Shown here piece by piece: positions 1 to 11,331 of a DNA stretch of 64,000 bases. A program made the translations under genes and the position numbers. The notes under the pieces were generated by a model. It was not told where the DNA came from. It ran no database searches and saw only the letters and a program-made list of their open reading frames with translations. The DNA is from Oreohelix idahoensis (Eukaryota; Mollusca; Gastropoda; Stylommatophora; Oreohelicidae). The stretch spans positions 33,990-97,989 of the forward strand of contig JAMPIV010017771.1 in assembly GCA_024509875.1 (NCBI GenBank), written 5' to 3'. Positions within the stretch are counted from its first letter, which is position 1. The number at the start of each line of letters is the position of its first letter.

Positions 1-553
1 TATATCAGAGATCACGTCCAAGTCAGATGGTTAGACTTAGGAACATTATAAAGGTCGAGCTGACCTGTAGCCCATGTATGCTATTCACGTGCAGACAGTG
101 AACGGACTTATTGTATACAACTGATCTGCTAGCATCAGAATGGGAGCATTTATTATTGTTTATGAACATTGAAGATCTGTAGCTGACACTGTTGCAGAAG
201 TTATAGAAATTATTATTATTTATACAGCTTCACGAACTAGCACTCGATGATTGATGAATTTCTGAATCTATTGAACTGTGATGTCTTATGACGCATATAT
301 ACAACAGCTATCATTGCTGACTACAGAAATTGTTTTCAATGTGCCATATCATCTTGCTGAACTCGTTAACCATGTTGATGTCATAAGTATCATGACTGTT
401 TTGTGGCGTGCAATAAATGAAAGAAACTTATACAACGAAGTTACCCTTTCTATGACTCTACACGTCATGTTGCCTGTGTGATAACCCATTGAACTGTTCC
501 ACTACCACATACTAAATCAGAGAAGACACCTACATCTTACACTTTAACACCAG
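1..553. other. Gene-free left edge
   Basis: I recognise nothing here. A 67-codon ATG frame at 278-481 (+) has no motif I know and is probably chance. Just before 554 lies a weak splice-acceptor-like stretch (pyrimidine-containing run ending in CAG), which could matter because the next open frame has no ATG at its start. Confidence 0.5.
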
Positions 554-1630
554 GTGTCGATAAGGGTGGCAAGTTACCACTTCAGCACAAATCCACCCTT
601 ATCAAATGGCTTGCTAGATTTGGTGCTACGGGACACTCGGCCGAGGTGGCAGAACCGACAATATGATAGTTATAGCGATAGAGGGGAGCGCCAAACGCGA
701 AAGCAGGTATGCTTCGAGGACTCTCGAGACGAAGACCGGTTTTGGTATAAAGCAAAACATACCAAGCAGAGGAGTGGTTCCTCAGAGAGTCGATCTTCCG
801 ACTCGGATGCGGGGTCTTTGTCATCGAAAGGCTCCAGCAAAGGTGCACGCGATGAGAAGAAGAAGGAGCGCATGTGTTCCATTTGTGGTGGCAATAATCA
901 TTGTGCAGATAGGTGTCCCACCCCGATTGAACACGCGAATTCCGCGTTTGTGTTGGACACAATTAATAGTGAGGACTGTGCCGGGTGTCGCCCTCTGTTT
1001 CACGCAAACGAGAGGGTAGTGCTTCAATGCGGGCATGCGGCACCATGCCTGTCAGCAGTCCATGAAACTGGCAAGGTGACCCTCCACGAAGGCAAGGTGG
1101 AGAATAGACCAGTCCGGGTGTTGAGGGACACCGGATGCACCAACATTGGGGTGCGTCGATCGTGCATCGACGACTCCTGTCTTACAGGCAAAACGGTAAA
1201 GTGCACCACGTTCGGGGGCAAAGTGGAGTCTTATCCCCAGGCGAGTATTAAGGTGGACACTCCGTTCCTCTCGGGTAGAGTGAACGCGTTCGTCCTTGAG
1301 GACCCAATTGCCGATTTAATCGTCGGCAGTGTACAGGAAGTGCATAAGGCCATGGGTGACATGAGTAGGAGCAGTAGGAACTTATACGAGGGTCCGAAAG
1401 CTAGTGATCGCACAGTTTGGGTGCGTAACGTTCCCTTGAGTGCGAGTTGGCGCACACTCAGAAGGGTGTTTAATGAGGTCGTGCCGGTTAGATTTGTAGA
1501 GGTACTGTCGTTGCACGACAATACCAAAATGGCGCTGGTGACTTTTGCGAATAGTTGGGGTGCGCGTAAGGCAGTTAGGCTGAAGCATATGTCCTTGCTT
1601 CAGAATCATCTACTAACAGTCCAGCAATAG
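554..1630 (+). CDS. Gag-like zinc knuckle, aspartic protease and RRM-like fusion ORF
   Basis: This is an open frame of 358 codons with no ATG at its 5' end (it opens at GTG), so the true start lies upstream, in another exon, or is lost. Residues 40-105 are charged and Ser/Arg-rich. Residues 108-121 form a CX2CX4HX4C zinc knuckle (C108, C111, H116, C121) like that of a retroelement nucleocapsid. Residues 186-265 resemble a retroviral-type aspartic protease, with D192-T-G194 and a downstream hydrophobic DLIVG segment. Residues 286-356 look like an RNA-recognition motif: an RNP2-like VWVRNVP (288-294), a helix, a second strand, an RNP1-like KMALVTF (325-331) and a final helix and strand. RNP1 lacks the usual aromatics. 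Knuckle plus protease is typical of Ty3/Gypsy Gag-Pol; the RRM tail is not. No flanking LTR was found. It is either an element remnant or a domesticated gag-protease gene. The first two domains are firm; the RRM assignment is inference. Confidence 0.65.
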   Translation: MSIRVASYHFSTNPPLSNGLLDLVLRDTRPRWQNRQYDSYSDRGERQTRKQVCFEDSRDEDRFWYKAKHTKQRSGSSESRSSDSDAGSLSSKGSSKGARDEKKKERMCSICGGNNHCADRCPTPIEHANSAFVLDTINSEDCAGCRPLFHANERVVLQCGHAAPCLSAVHETGKVTLHEGKVENRPVRVLRDTGCTNIGVRRSCIDDSCLTGKTVKCTTFGGKVESYPQASIKVDTPFLSGRVNAFVLEDPIADLIVGSVQEVHKAMGDMSRSSRNLYEGPKASDRTVWVRNVPLSASWRTLRRVFNEVVPVRFVEVLSLHDNTKMALVTFANSWGARKAVRLKHMSLLQNHLLTVQQ

Positions 1631-1843
1631 CTAGGGTTAGATTTCGGGTTCGTGATCAGTAAGATGTTTCGGTTAATACGAACCGAACCTGAGTTGCTCT
1701 GACCCACGCCCCCAGTTCGATGTTGATATGAATATGTGTATTTTGTAGACTTGTACAGGTTAAGAAATACTGTACAATGCATAGTTATGCTGTATTATGC
1801 TATGTCGTACGTTGTATTAATGTGGCATGATGCCATACAGGCA

Positions 1844-1886
1844 CGCTGTAGGCAGGTACACTGTAGGCAGGTGCACTGTAGGCAGG
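1844..1886. repeat. 15-bp tandem repeat, three units
   Basis: Three imperfect units of CACTGTAGGCAGGTG sit in the non-coding gap between the fusion ORF and the RNase H fragment. The rest of 1631-2000 shows no coding signal. Confidence 0.8.
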
Positions 1887-2001
1887 CCTGGCGTGCATTT
1901 ATCAGACCTATGGAATATGTTGGTCTCGTAATATTTAAGGGTCATGTTGATACTTGACTATGCCTTGTTCTGTAATTTATATGTCATGCTTTACAAGATA
2001 T

Positions 2002-2277
2002 GTCTATCGAAAGTTGTTGCCAGCAGAGACCAGATTCTCCACGATCGAGAGGGAGTGCCTTGCGATTATCTGGGCGGTGTCTACGTTGGCACGATATCTG
2101 TTGGGGGCACATTTTTTCCTCCAAACAGATCATAAACCACTGCTATTTTTGCAGTCGGTTAAATCCACCAGTGCTAAATTGACACGCTGGGCATTATTGC
2201 TACAGCAATTCAACTTTACTATTTTACCAATTCAGGGTGTATATTATGTGGTAGCAGATGTCTTGTCCAGGTTGTGA
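2002..2277 (+). pseudogene. Ty3/Gypsy RNase H fragment
   Basis: The frame ending in TGA at 2277 encodes the distal part of a Ty3/Gypsy-type RNase H. Visible landmarks are YRKLLPAE, the acidic STIERECLAI helix, the TDHKPL strand and a terminal VVADVLSRL that matches the usual NxxADxLSR end of the domain. The reverse transcriptase and the first RNase H aspartate region are missing upstream, so this is a remnant of about 90 residues. It lies in the same orientation as the gag/protease ORF and could be the tail of the same element after an internal deletion. No integrase follows. Confidence 0.8.
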
Positions 2278-2827
2278 AGTTGGTTGGACATTTATAGTAT
2301 ATGGGACAAGTACATCTGAAGAGAGTACTTATTACAATTTATGTAAGAAATGGGTTATGTTTATTAGAATTGGTATTTCATGATGATGTATTGTGGTATA
2401 CTATATATTTATTATGCTGCCATAAAGGCAATATCTATGAAGTTGTACTCAATGTGTAGATATATCATATTATCTTATACCTACAGCTATATTATGAGAG
2501 ATGATTGTTGATACGATGACTTGTTGTTTGATTGGTGACAATTAGTTATATAGATTTGGTGTAACATGCATAGTGTTTAGACTACTCCAGGATTAGTCAG
2601 TCGTTGTTATTTTTCACGACTGCCAGTACCTGGTGCGGATTTGTACATGTTCCTTGTATCTAGTCTAGTGAGTGAGAAGGCATGGATGACAATAGAACTG
2701 GACAATTCTGGCATTCTTTAGCGACATGAGGAGGTGCTATCTCGGCATTTTGTTCACCCGTACTCCAGATGGGGGTTGGGCGTGTCTCCTCCGGTGGAAG
2801 AAAACTTCGTTTTCTTTTTTAAGGGGG
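2278..2827. other. Gene-free spacer before the truncated LTR
   Basis: This is AT-rich non-coding sequence. It ends in a T-rich run followed by AAGGGGG directly before the TG of the next LTR. This resembles a polypurine tract, but in the orientation opposite to that LTR family (see findings). Confidence 0.5.
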
Positions 2828-5094
2828 TGTGGTAAAGTGGGATGTTATAAATATTTATAGGGGACTTAGTGTACTGACTGAGATCAGCTGTGAAGGTATC
2901 TATATCTAATAAGAGTAGTGTATTATAGATAACCTTACTTACTGCCACATATGTATACCTCAGTCAGAATTATTCTGGAATAGTGTGATGACTACGTTAT
3001 ATGTCTAGGGTATGTGTATGATGAAGTGTAAGTCATAACAACAACAGACAGATAAACAATTTAATTTATTCCACCACACTTGACAACACTGTGACACTCA
3101 CATACATAAAACACTCTAAGAGGATATCTTAAAGGAGTCACTGATAACTTTTCAAATAACAATATGTATTCAGTGCTGTCATGAATGTATATGTGTCCTG
3201 ATTCAAATACAAAGGGAACCAGGAATCACAATCAATTTTAATTACAAGTTATATGTACAGAATTTATTAATATGATTCTTATAGTGACATATATTATTAA
3301 TGGTATCCTATGTGTGTCAGTTGTGTAGTGGTAATATGAGGTAATACTGGTTTTGTTTTGTTCAAGCTCTGTTGGTATTTGTCATCATGACTTCAATAGT
3401 TTGTTTATATTGGAACTAGTATTGGAGATGTTCTCAGTTCCTGGTATTAAAACAATTAAATTCCCCTCTTAAGTTTAGTTTATAATGTCATTTTAAGATG
3501 GGGGTACATAATGTTGAGCTCCATGGCCACACTCTCTTATCTTGCGTGATGACTGCAGTAAAAGACTCCTCTGCTCGTTTACTTAAATGAGTTCTGGAGC
3601 CACCCCACTGGTTGCTATATGGACCAAGGAGTATGCTGTCCACCTCTGGCTTCAACAAAGCTCTGACCAGGTGCTGCTCAATAACTTTAAGACCACGGTC
3701 CCTGAAACAAGAAGGTTGTACCTTCTACGTCAGAACTAATTTATACTCCATTTCTACACTGCGCACAATACATCACAAACATTGAGTTCAGAGCGTTAGG
3801 CCAACTGTCAGCTTCATCTGAAATACTTTATACCAGTATTTCCCTCCCTAATGGTTACTACGCCTCTGCAATTCCAGCATTATTTCTTTCTAGTTAATAA
3901 TCTAGGTGTCAGTGTACTGTTTGGCCATTCCATGCAGTTTTACTTTCCTCCGACACCTTCTGTTCAGGCTGGAGCACTATAGGCTTTACATCATGTTCGC
4001 TACTGAACCACACATATATACAGACATAAATTATCAATTTACATTCAATTTTCATTAAAAGATATTGAATATTTCAAGCTTACCACAATTCATGGAAATA
4101 ATAATAAACAGTTTCGTTGACTGGCAATGAATATAGCACAACTCCGATCTGCCGATGTCCCAGGCTTTATTTTATAAAAAAATATACACTGGTGCTCAAC
4201 GCACTGCTTCTTAGTAGGTTTATTACAAGATGTGGCAATGAACAGACGCTCTGAATTGTGTATATTCGCAGCTCTACCCAATCACACCACGTCTACACAT
4301 CTTTTCAAAAAAGTACCCCTTTCTCACGTTTCCCCTGACAACACAAGATAGTATTTATAGTCCGACCAATCGTGTTTAGTCTTTCATTTGTTGCGCTCCA
4401 ATCACATAGGAGTTAACATGGTAGGCTATTTCCGTAACGTAATGTTTTTTCAAACACGTTATAAAAAAAAAATTTTATGAGCAGAAATGATTTCATGCTG
4501 TCAGGCACCCCCACTATTTTATTTTGGCCATAACTTGGTAATTCCTAGACTATTTGCGTAACGTTTTACATATTCTTTGTCAGCAAACCCTAAGGAACCC
4601 AAATATCTCAATTTAAGGGAGCTAGGTGGCTGCGTTCAAAATGTGCATTTTCTACCACCTCCTGTTCACTTCAATCCCCATGTGGTGTCTGGGTACTGTC
4701 ATGTTTTCAAACGTAAACCCATCTATTGTCATCTTTCCTAATAAGCGTTTTTCAGGATTTTAAAACCTAACTCTGGTATGGGTAGTGAATTTTATCACTG
4801 TCGATTTGAAATAAAGTTAGTGCATGTGGCCTTACACGCGTGATGGCAGCAATTGTGTATCGCGCGACGCGTGTTTAGTGTTGCAGGTGTCCCTGCTTTC
4901 TGCCTCTCCCTTCTCTCTATCCTTTAGTCCATCTGTCTTTTAGTTACGCCGTGTATAAAATGGAATGAATGAAATATTAAATTTAGGTCATTGATCAGCT
5001 TGCGTATCTCAAGGTTTTTCCAAGAAATACAGTACACGTTTCATTGAAGAAAGCGGGTAATAATACAGTAGGCTTTTACTATCAACGTGAAAGC
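2828..5094 (-). repeat. Truncated solo LTR of the outer Gmr1-like family
   Basis: From TGTGGTAAAGTGGGATG at 2828 the sequence follows the 2.4-kb LTRs at 32,282 and 47,503 almost end to end. Shared blocks include the ACTGACTGAGATCAGCTGTG stretch near the start and the CGGGTAATAATACAGTA stretch near 5055. Similarity stops at about 5094, some 200 bp short of the other LTR terminus, so the sense 5' end of the LTR is missing. No internal element sequence is attached and no TSD can be tested. Short ORFs inside it (for example 4090-4281) are not convincing genes. It is visibly more diverged than the 32-50 kb pair and therefore older. Confidence 0.85.
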
Positions 5095-6651
5095 ATATTA
5101 GTTGGTTACGCTGTAGAGTGGCAACAACGTAGAATAGAAAACCCGTTTGGCGAGTCGAGCCAGAATGTAAGAGGATGTAGATTTTTGGCGCGATTCAAGT
5201 CTAGGAGATGTCAGCGGTCCTGTACGGACGCTTGTTCCCTTTGTCAGAGATTTTGCTGGGATTACATGAATGCCATTCTTGTTCATTGCTTGCCGATTGT
5301 TTCAGGTGTTCAGGATTATTGTTAGATTACTAGAAGGGTGGTGTGATTTCTGGTGGTTCTTTCCTGGATATTATTTACGGTAGAATCTTGCAATTATGTA
5401 TTGCCTTGTTTCAGTATTGGACGTTGCCTGTGAGCGATAGTCATTCTGTAGTCGCTGGTTAGATTATATCGGTGACTGTTTTGCTATTATGTTGAGCTGG
5501 TGATTTTAGCAAGTAGTTTGGCATTTTCATTACGTTATGTATTGCATTTCACGTGTATTGTTAGCCGTGTGTGGCTCATATGTGTGCACCGTACTTATTA
5601 AAGGGTTATTACCTGATTTAGGTGTTATTGGATTATTCATGTCAGCTACTGTGTAATGTGGTCATACCTTTGAGACAGCGAGCGAAGTGTTTAGTGTGAG
5701 TGTGCCTTAAATCCATAGTACCAGTAGAGGGGTTTGTTCACACAGCACAAGTAGCTCGGTGTGCTCTGTGTGTGTGTGCTGTGTACCATTAGATACATAT
5801 AACCTATTCTGACATCTGGTCAAGTTGAAGCTCTGCCATAACGGTACAGGAGACCAAGTATCGGAGGCAAGATACTTAAATCGAGCCGTTTCTGGCTATA
5901 TATTCAAATTATAAACTTCTTGGCATAGCTCCCTCAAGAAGAGTGTATTCATCTTTCAGATGATCATAATTGCTACATATTCGTGTCTTCCCTTGACTTG
6001 GGTAAGAACACCCTAATCTATCACGTCTATACCCGACGCTAGTTATCTGGATCTGCCTCAAGTACGTTGCCCGTATAGCAACAAATCACCGCGACATACC
6101 GCGCCATACCCGTTTAATAATGGTGCACGGTCGTAGGCAAATAATATAACATACAATTATCCTAGATGCGCTCAAATGTGCGTCTACAAAATACCAGACG
6201 TGCATGTGAGGATCTCAAACATTTAACTCCACCACTATGAATATAAAATAACTTAACAATTACATTGTAAACTCGTGCGTGGTGAAGAACAAAAGATCCG
6301 ACCGTCGACTCCAGACGGACTGTCCAGGCCGGATCGTGTTATTATAAGCTCTGTGAATACCGACAAAACCAGGCCTTTTGTGTACAAACGCCCAGAGCTT
6401 TATTGACATTCAGAAAAAGGCCAAGAAACAAGATATCCTTTTAGCGGTTAAATTCATCATCATCACTTAGTATAGATTTAAGATTAGATTGTGTATTTTA
6501 TGTATTAATTACCATCTTCTTTTTCCAGGTATTAGTTAGTATTAGGTGTCATTGTATTTGTATTATTTTATTTGGTTGTTGTGCTTCATACAGTAATTCA
6601 ATAAATGTGATAATCGGGTTTTCGTTACCAACACTAGTTAATTTATCTATA
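5095..6651. other. Gene-free interval
   Basis: I see no recognisable gene. A 93-codon frame at 5044-5325 begins inside the LTR fragment and runs out of it without any motif. Around 5815-5860 there is a faint resemblance to the tail of the SINE family seen at 28,672, too weak to call. Confidence 0.5.
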
Positions 6652-6962
6652 TATAAGGAAAGAAAGTGTGCGAGAGACATACAGTCCTTTCTTTCTTACT
6701 CTTCTGTCCACTCAAGAGTATAGAGGGGTTGGAGGCTCGCGAGCTATAGGAGAGAATAGATAGAGTGGTAGGCGTGACATTGTCACGAGATTCAGAATCA
6801 CTGGGATTATCTGCTGGGAACTTATCCCAAAGTCCCAAATTCGCCTTCTTCTACTCCTACTGACTATCTTTACCCGGTTGCAAGGCAAATCTGAGCCATT
6901 GACAATGCCTACGCAACCAAGATAACTCTTCCTGGTTAATCCTCGGGTTAACCTTGTGACAG
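6652..6962. repeat. Dispersed repeat A, copy 1
   Basis: This stretch of about 310 bp is clearly similar, in the same orientation and along its full length, to 50,612-50,922. Both begin with AGGAAAGAAAGTGTGCG, share GATAGAGTGGTAGG and TGAGCCATTGACAA, and end in AACCTTGTGACA. I see no good RNA polymerase III boxes, no terminal inverted repeats and no coding content, so the class is unknown. The 63-codon minus-strand frame inside it is unlikely to be a gene. Confidence 0.75.
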
Positions 6963-7794
6963 GAATATGTCTTTAATTGATGTAAACAATTTTAAATATA
7001 TTGTATTAATGTATGACATACCTCCTATTGACTGACTTAACAACAGCCTCAAGACAGTGTTGTCGAAAGAGGAATTTGATTAACAATGGCCAGTCATCAT
7101 CAACGGGGCGTCTTGATTTTAAACCACAGATATCATAACCTGGTCATATTTTGCAGGTTCAGCTAGTGGTGAAAAACGAAACACAGTTTTAGAAGTTGTG
7201 AACTGTTTAACAGTCCACCACCAATGTTCTTGGCATAAGCGTGGCGTCTTCAGTGTCCAGATGTTTTAACAACCGAGGGAAGTTAGCCACTACTACGCTT
7301 GAAGCACGTTAAGTAAAACTTAACGTGAAAACAAAAACCAAGTCACCCAAACCAATAACATGATGACAATGACCAAACAGTGACTATATATTTTTGTTTT
7401 CACATTGTGTGAAAATTTGTAAGATATTGGTATACCAAAGTGATCATTTTGTTTTACTATTCTTCATCATTAATCAATAAAGTGTATTGATTTGTTTATT
7501 ACTGCAGTTATAGAATTATATAAATTTCCAGTTATAATTTTGCTTTATGAAAAAAAGAAATATTTAAAATTTCAAATTGGTAGGGAATAAATTAGAGCTG
7601 CACTCATATATTTATATAACACCCACTGGAGCATGCGATAGGTCTAGCGTGAAAGTGATTTATTTCAAAGTTCTCTTCTACAGCTACCGTCTATAACTGT
7701 GCATTTAACTACCTGACGTGTCCTTCCACTAGTTCACCAGCTCTATTATCCATTTCTGGGAACTACCTTCTAATTTTCTATCTAACATCCATCT
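6963..7794. other. Gene-free interval
   Basis: AT-rich non-coding sequence in which I see no motif or repeat worth naming. Confidence 0.5.
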
Positions 7795-8025
7795 CGCCAC
7801 CGTGTGTACCATCAAGACAATAAACAAAAAAAAAAAACAAAAAAAAAAAAAAAAACACCGTGCGTCAGTGTACATCATCAAGAAAAGAAACAGAAAAAAC
7901 ACCGTGCGCCAGTGTGCATCATCAAGACAAGAAACATAAAAAAAACACCATGCGTCAGTGTGTATCATCAAGACAAGAAACATAAAAAACACCATGCGTA
8001 AGTGTGTATCATCATGGTAAGAAAA
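7795..8025. repeat. 44-46 bp minisatellite, about five units
   Basis: Units start with a poly-A run followed by ACACCGTGCGTCAGTG and ATCATCAAGACAAGAAAC. They recur at a spacing of 44-46 bp (CACC at 7856, 7900, 7946 and 7990). Poly-A length differs between units. Open frames on both strands here are by-products of the repeat. Confidence 0.85.
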
Positions 8026-9477
8026 CAGATAATAACGAAACAACCCTTAGATGAGACTTTCGACGTCGACATGGCGCTAAATCTGACATGATATAAACTA
8101 CTTAGACGTGAAAAGTAAGTCAGCTATGAAGGCTGTCTCGAGAAAACGTAAATGAATAGATGGAGTTTGAACAGATAAATAGAGTGTAATTTGACTAATT
8201 ACATACCAGCTCTTTAACAACAACATATTTTGTAAATGTACGGTTATCTTTAAAATGTTTGCCTTGATATCATCATCATCATCATCATTATCACCCTTCA
8301 GATCCACAAAGGAGGAAAGGCCTTCAACAACTCCACGAAAGGAGCAAGGTGGCAGCGTGGAAATACTGTATGGTGACGAAAGAAGCCTGAGACAGACTGC
8401 CAGCTTTATACCAGAAATAGATATGGTTATCTGAGAGCGAACACCAAAGAAGAAGAATTAACAAACTTATGTCAAGTCCTCCTGTTCTGTACGGTCAGCT
8501 CAATGTCTTTCTATATCTTGCATTGGTATGGTAAAATAAAAATCTATCTTTTCGTAAACCGAAAGTTTGTATACGTTATTGCTTACTTCACTGAAAAAGA
8601 AAAAAAGACAACGCAAGACTCTACAAACGATTACAGAAGGGGGGGATATCATCTGAATGAAAGTAGCCTCCACTAATTGTCTATGGCTGCATGGCTTATT
8701 TCAACTGGTGCCGCGTCTCAATTGGGCCACTCTAGAAGCTGCCTAAGCCATTACCAACTCATTATTCACTTGTAGTCTCTCGGCGTATATTCCACAAGCA
8801 GCAACCACTTCAGCGGCGAAGTGGGGTAAATATCACTGGAAGTTCTTGCTACTGTTGTTACAGCAGCTCGCTCGTGCACACTGAACAACGATACGGAATG
8901 TAAAACGCTCGGCATTGTATCTACTTTGTGATGAAAACAGTGTCTATCAAAGTCTGCAGCCTTTCTTCTAAAGACTTGATTAAGGAATTTAAATACATCA
9001 CAACCGTGTATGATGGTAAACTGTTAGTGCTCAAAACACGAAATATATAAAACAACACACAAATCACATACAGAGCGACGTGTTAAGGGTACTATAATGT
9101 AAATGATCTGAGCACGATAATCCACTAAGCAACGTCATCTTGCCAGTGATGTAACGTCAACTAGCCAGACCCCTCCCACAAGGTTACATGTTCAAAATAA
9201 ATAAATAGTTTATGCCCAGTGTTTTGTTTTTTTGGGCCAAGCACACCATGTTCAAAGCTAGGCTCAAGGTTCGCTGGTTATATTAGGGTGTGTGTCCAAA
9301 TTTGTTCTAGTGCGATATTAGATACTGCAGTGCGATAGTGAATTGTTACAGACTTCATCATACAAGGTCTAGCTGTATGAGTAAATAAATAAATATTACA
9401 CATATAAAGGTATGTTTCAGGCTCCCGTGAGAAATAAAGAAGTAGAAAACTAGACAACAGAAAGACAAAAGAAGTGA
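8026..9477. other. Gene-free interval with a faint dispersed repeat
   Basis: There is no gene. From about 8310 to 8520 (after a short ATC microsatellite) the phrases AGGCCTTCAACAACTCC and CAGCTCAATGTCTTTCTAT recur in recognisable form near 27,955-28,260 and 53,820-53,870. A low-copy repeat family is therefore likely, but its ends are unclear. Confidence 0.4.
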
Positions 9478-9479
9478 GT

Positions 9480-9548
9480 GGCTTACCGGAGAATCGAACC
9501 CAGGACCCTCCGAACGGCACCCCCGCATAGCGACGGAAGCGAATCACA
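9480..9548 (-). repeat. tRNA-like fragment (possible SINE head)
   Basis: On the minus strand there is a canonical B-box-like GGGTTCGATTCTCC (reverse complement of about 9487-9502), preceded by tRNA-like spacing, but only a poor A box. It cannot be folded by eye into a full tRNA. It is most likely a tRNA-derived SINE head or tRNA pseudogene lying next to the SINE at 9556. Confidence 0.35.
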
Positions 9549-9555
9549 CTATCCT

Positions 9556-9748
9556 CCCTGTCTACCTAACTTTATGAGGTGGGGTGACCAGTTCCCTTCC
9601 TCGCTGCCTTCGCCTTCCCTAACTCAAGAACAGAGTCAATACCCATTTACAGCTGGGTAGACTACAACGTGAAGCTATACACGGAACCCGGTGAGTGTCG
9701 TGAGAGATAAGCGTTCTATTCATTCTGCCAATCGGACTCTCCCGTAGC
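9556..9748 (-). repeat. SINE family S1, minus-strand copy
   Basis: Read on the minus strand, this copy has the same order as the plus copy at 28,672: a degenerate tRNA-like head containing TCCGATTGGCAG, then CAGCTGTAAAT, then GGCAGCGAGGAAGGGAACTG. It lacks the distal tail seen at 28,840-28,935. Five related pieces occur in this window. Confidence 0.65.
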
Positions 9749-9753
9749 ATATA

Positions 9754-10330
9754 CTTCATCTTCGTGTACTTTCAGACGTCAGCTTGAATTTGTTTAATGA
9801 AAACAGTGGTCATCTTGCCATTATCAGTAATCAATCCTAAAGGTTTTTCTTTTATATTTTGACATGCGCCTTAATATAACCGACTAGGTTGAACAGGACG
9901 CTCCTCGCCAAAACGAGGCAAAATTTTATTTTTTAAAATCTTGCCGTCATCGGTAACTCCACAGAGTTTGTCCAGGAATGACATTTGTGACGGCCATATG
10001 TGCTTCCACTGTTCCTTAAATGTGTTATGAACTTTTGCAGCAGTTGATCAGCAATCATTTCATCGGTGCCACAGTTACACTCGTCAGTAGTTCCTATCCT
10101 CATCTTGTTGAAAAGATGATATTTAGGTCTGTTGTCGCTTGTTCGGAGTCTGAAAATTACCATTTCTTCATTTTTTTTTAGTTGTTAATATGCATCATTT
10201 TTCGGGTTGCCTGCAAGCGCTGCTAATCATTTGTTTCTGTATCCTAAGACCCTTTTCTGCTGCCAGACTTATCAACCCTGTCCTGGCGACACTTTGCCAT
10301 TTAACAAATGTGCCAACGCTTGCTTAATTT
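9754..10330 (-). pseudogene. RNase H-type LINE, 3' terminal fragment
   Basis: The minus strand encodes the C-terminal end of a non-LTR polyprotein: RLRTSDNRPKYHLFNKM and a cysteine-rich GTTDECNCGTDEM, matching the LINE copy at 13,101-14,132. Upstream similarity continues at nucleotide level to about 10,330. The 3' end at about 9754-9840 (TTCGTGTACTTTCAGACGTC) matches that of the other copy. About 100 bp of unrelated sequence (about 9840-9935) seems to be inserted, flanked by a similar TCTTGCC(A/G)T(T/C)ATC stretch on both sides. It is 5'-truncated and dead. Confidence 0.7.
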
Positions 10331-10955
10331 TTTTCGAAAGTTTAAACTGTTCATCCGAAGATCATAAAACAGACCTCATTATAAAACGGACTCGTTGAGG
10401 TGCCATAAGCCACACGTAATCCTTCTCCTCGACGCTTGACAAAATCTTCAAAGTTGTGAACTACAAAAGTGTAAAGGCTCTTTATTTCGATATTAACTTC
10501 GTTTCAGACACTTCGCTGAATGGATTTATTCTTTTTTCAACGTTTAACTAATGCTTTCATGTGGTATTATAACAACAAAAAGGGGAGCTAACATGCCTCT
10601 TCTTTGTGGAACATCCTTACATTGAAATGACAATAACGCAACTTGAAAGAATTTTAAGCCCACCCGATAGACGCGGCAGATAAGTTTGCAAAAGCGGTTA
10701 AAGAAAAGTTGTTATATCTGGTATCTGTTTCTGTGTCTGTCTTTGAAGTTAGGTTTGAAAAAAAAAAAAAAAACTGACTTAATAATATAAAGCGTCGAAA
10801 AAAACTTAATAATGTTTTGCGTGTCAGAAAGAGGTGTGCATACTTTAACTCTTTTAAAAGTTTATTGGATAGCACGGGCGTTAGTTACAATGAACTTTGT
10901 GCAGAAATCCAATACCATAATTCCCGTCGTAAGTACGTCGGTCGGTCGGTCACAT
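10331..10955. other. Gene-free interval
   Basis: AT-rich DNA with a short poly-A at about 10,760. No coding signal is seen. The ATG frames that start at 10,812 and 10,817 run into the foldback repeat and have no motif. Confidence 0.5.
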
Positions 10956-11121
10956 CATGCACACCGTCATTTGCGCACTTTTCTATTTTCGAGAGAGTAC
11001 ATTAACTTTCAACCACAGCTAAGGGGGTGTAACTGTGGTTGGAAGTTAGACAATAATTGTATTGTTTCCCTTATATGTACTCTCCCGAAAATGAAAAAGT
11101 GCACAAATGACGGTGTGCATG
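10956..11121. repeat. Foldback inverted repeat
   Basis: The left arm begins CATGCACACCGTCATTTG at 10,956 and the right arm ends with its complement, CAAATGACGGTGTGCATG, at 11,121. Pairing continues through GAGAGAGTACAT against ATGTACTCTC and through CTTTCAACCACAG against CTGTGGTTGGAAG, leaving a loop of a few bases near 11,025. The right arm has about 27 extra bases (about 11,047-11,075). This is a foldback or MITE-like structure; no transposase and no clear TSD were seen. Confidence 0.8.
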
Positions 11122-11331
11122 AAACAGTTTCATTATGGAAAGAAGCAAACAACACAATTGATACATGAACTGGAGACAGGAAGGTGCGGAGATGCAGATT
11201 AAATCAACAGACAATCAATATACTCATCTGTCCAGTTTCATTCGGGAAACGGATTTAACTCATCATTTTCTTAAAAATAACCTTAAAATGTAAGTTTTTG
11301 ATTGTTTCTTCGAGACAAAATTTTAATTTAA

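Noticed and set aside
1736..1957. 73-codon frame over the 15-bp tandem repeat
   Set aside because: Composition driven by the repeat, with no domain.
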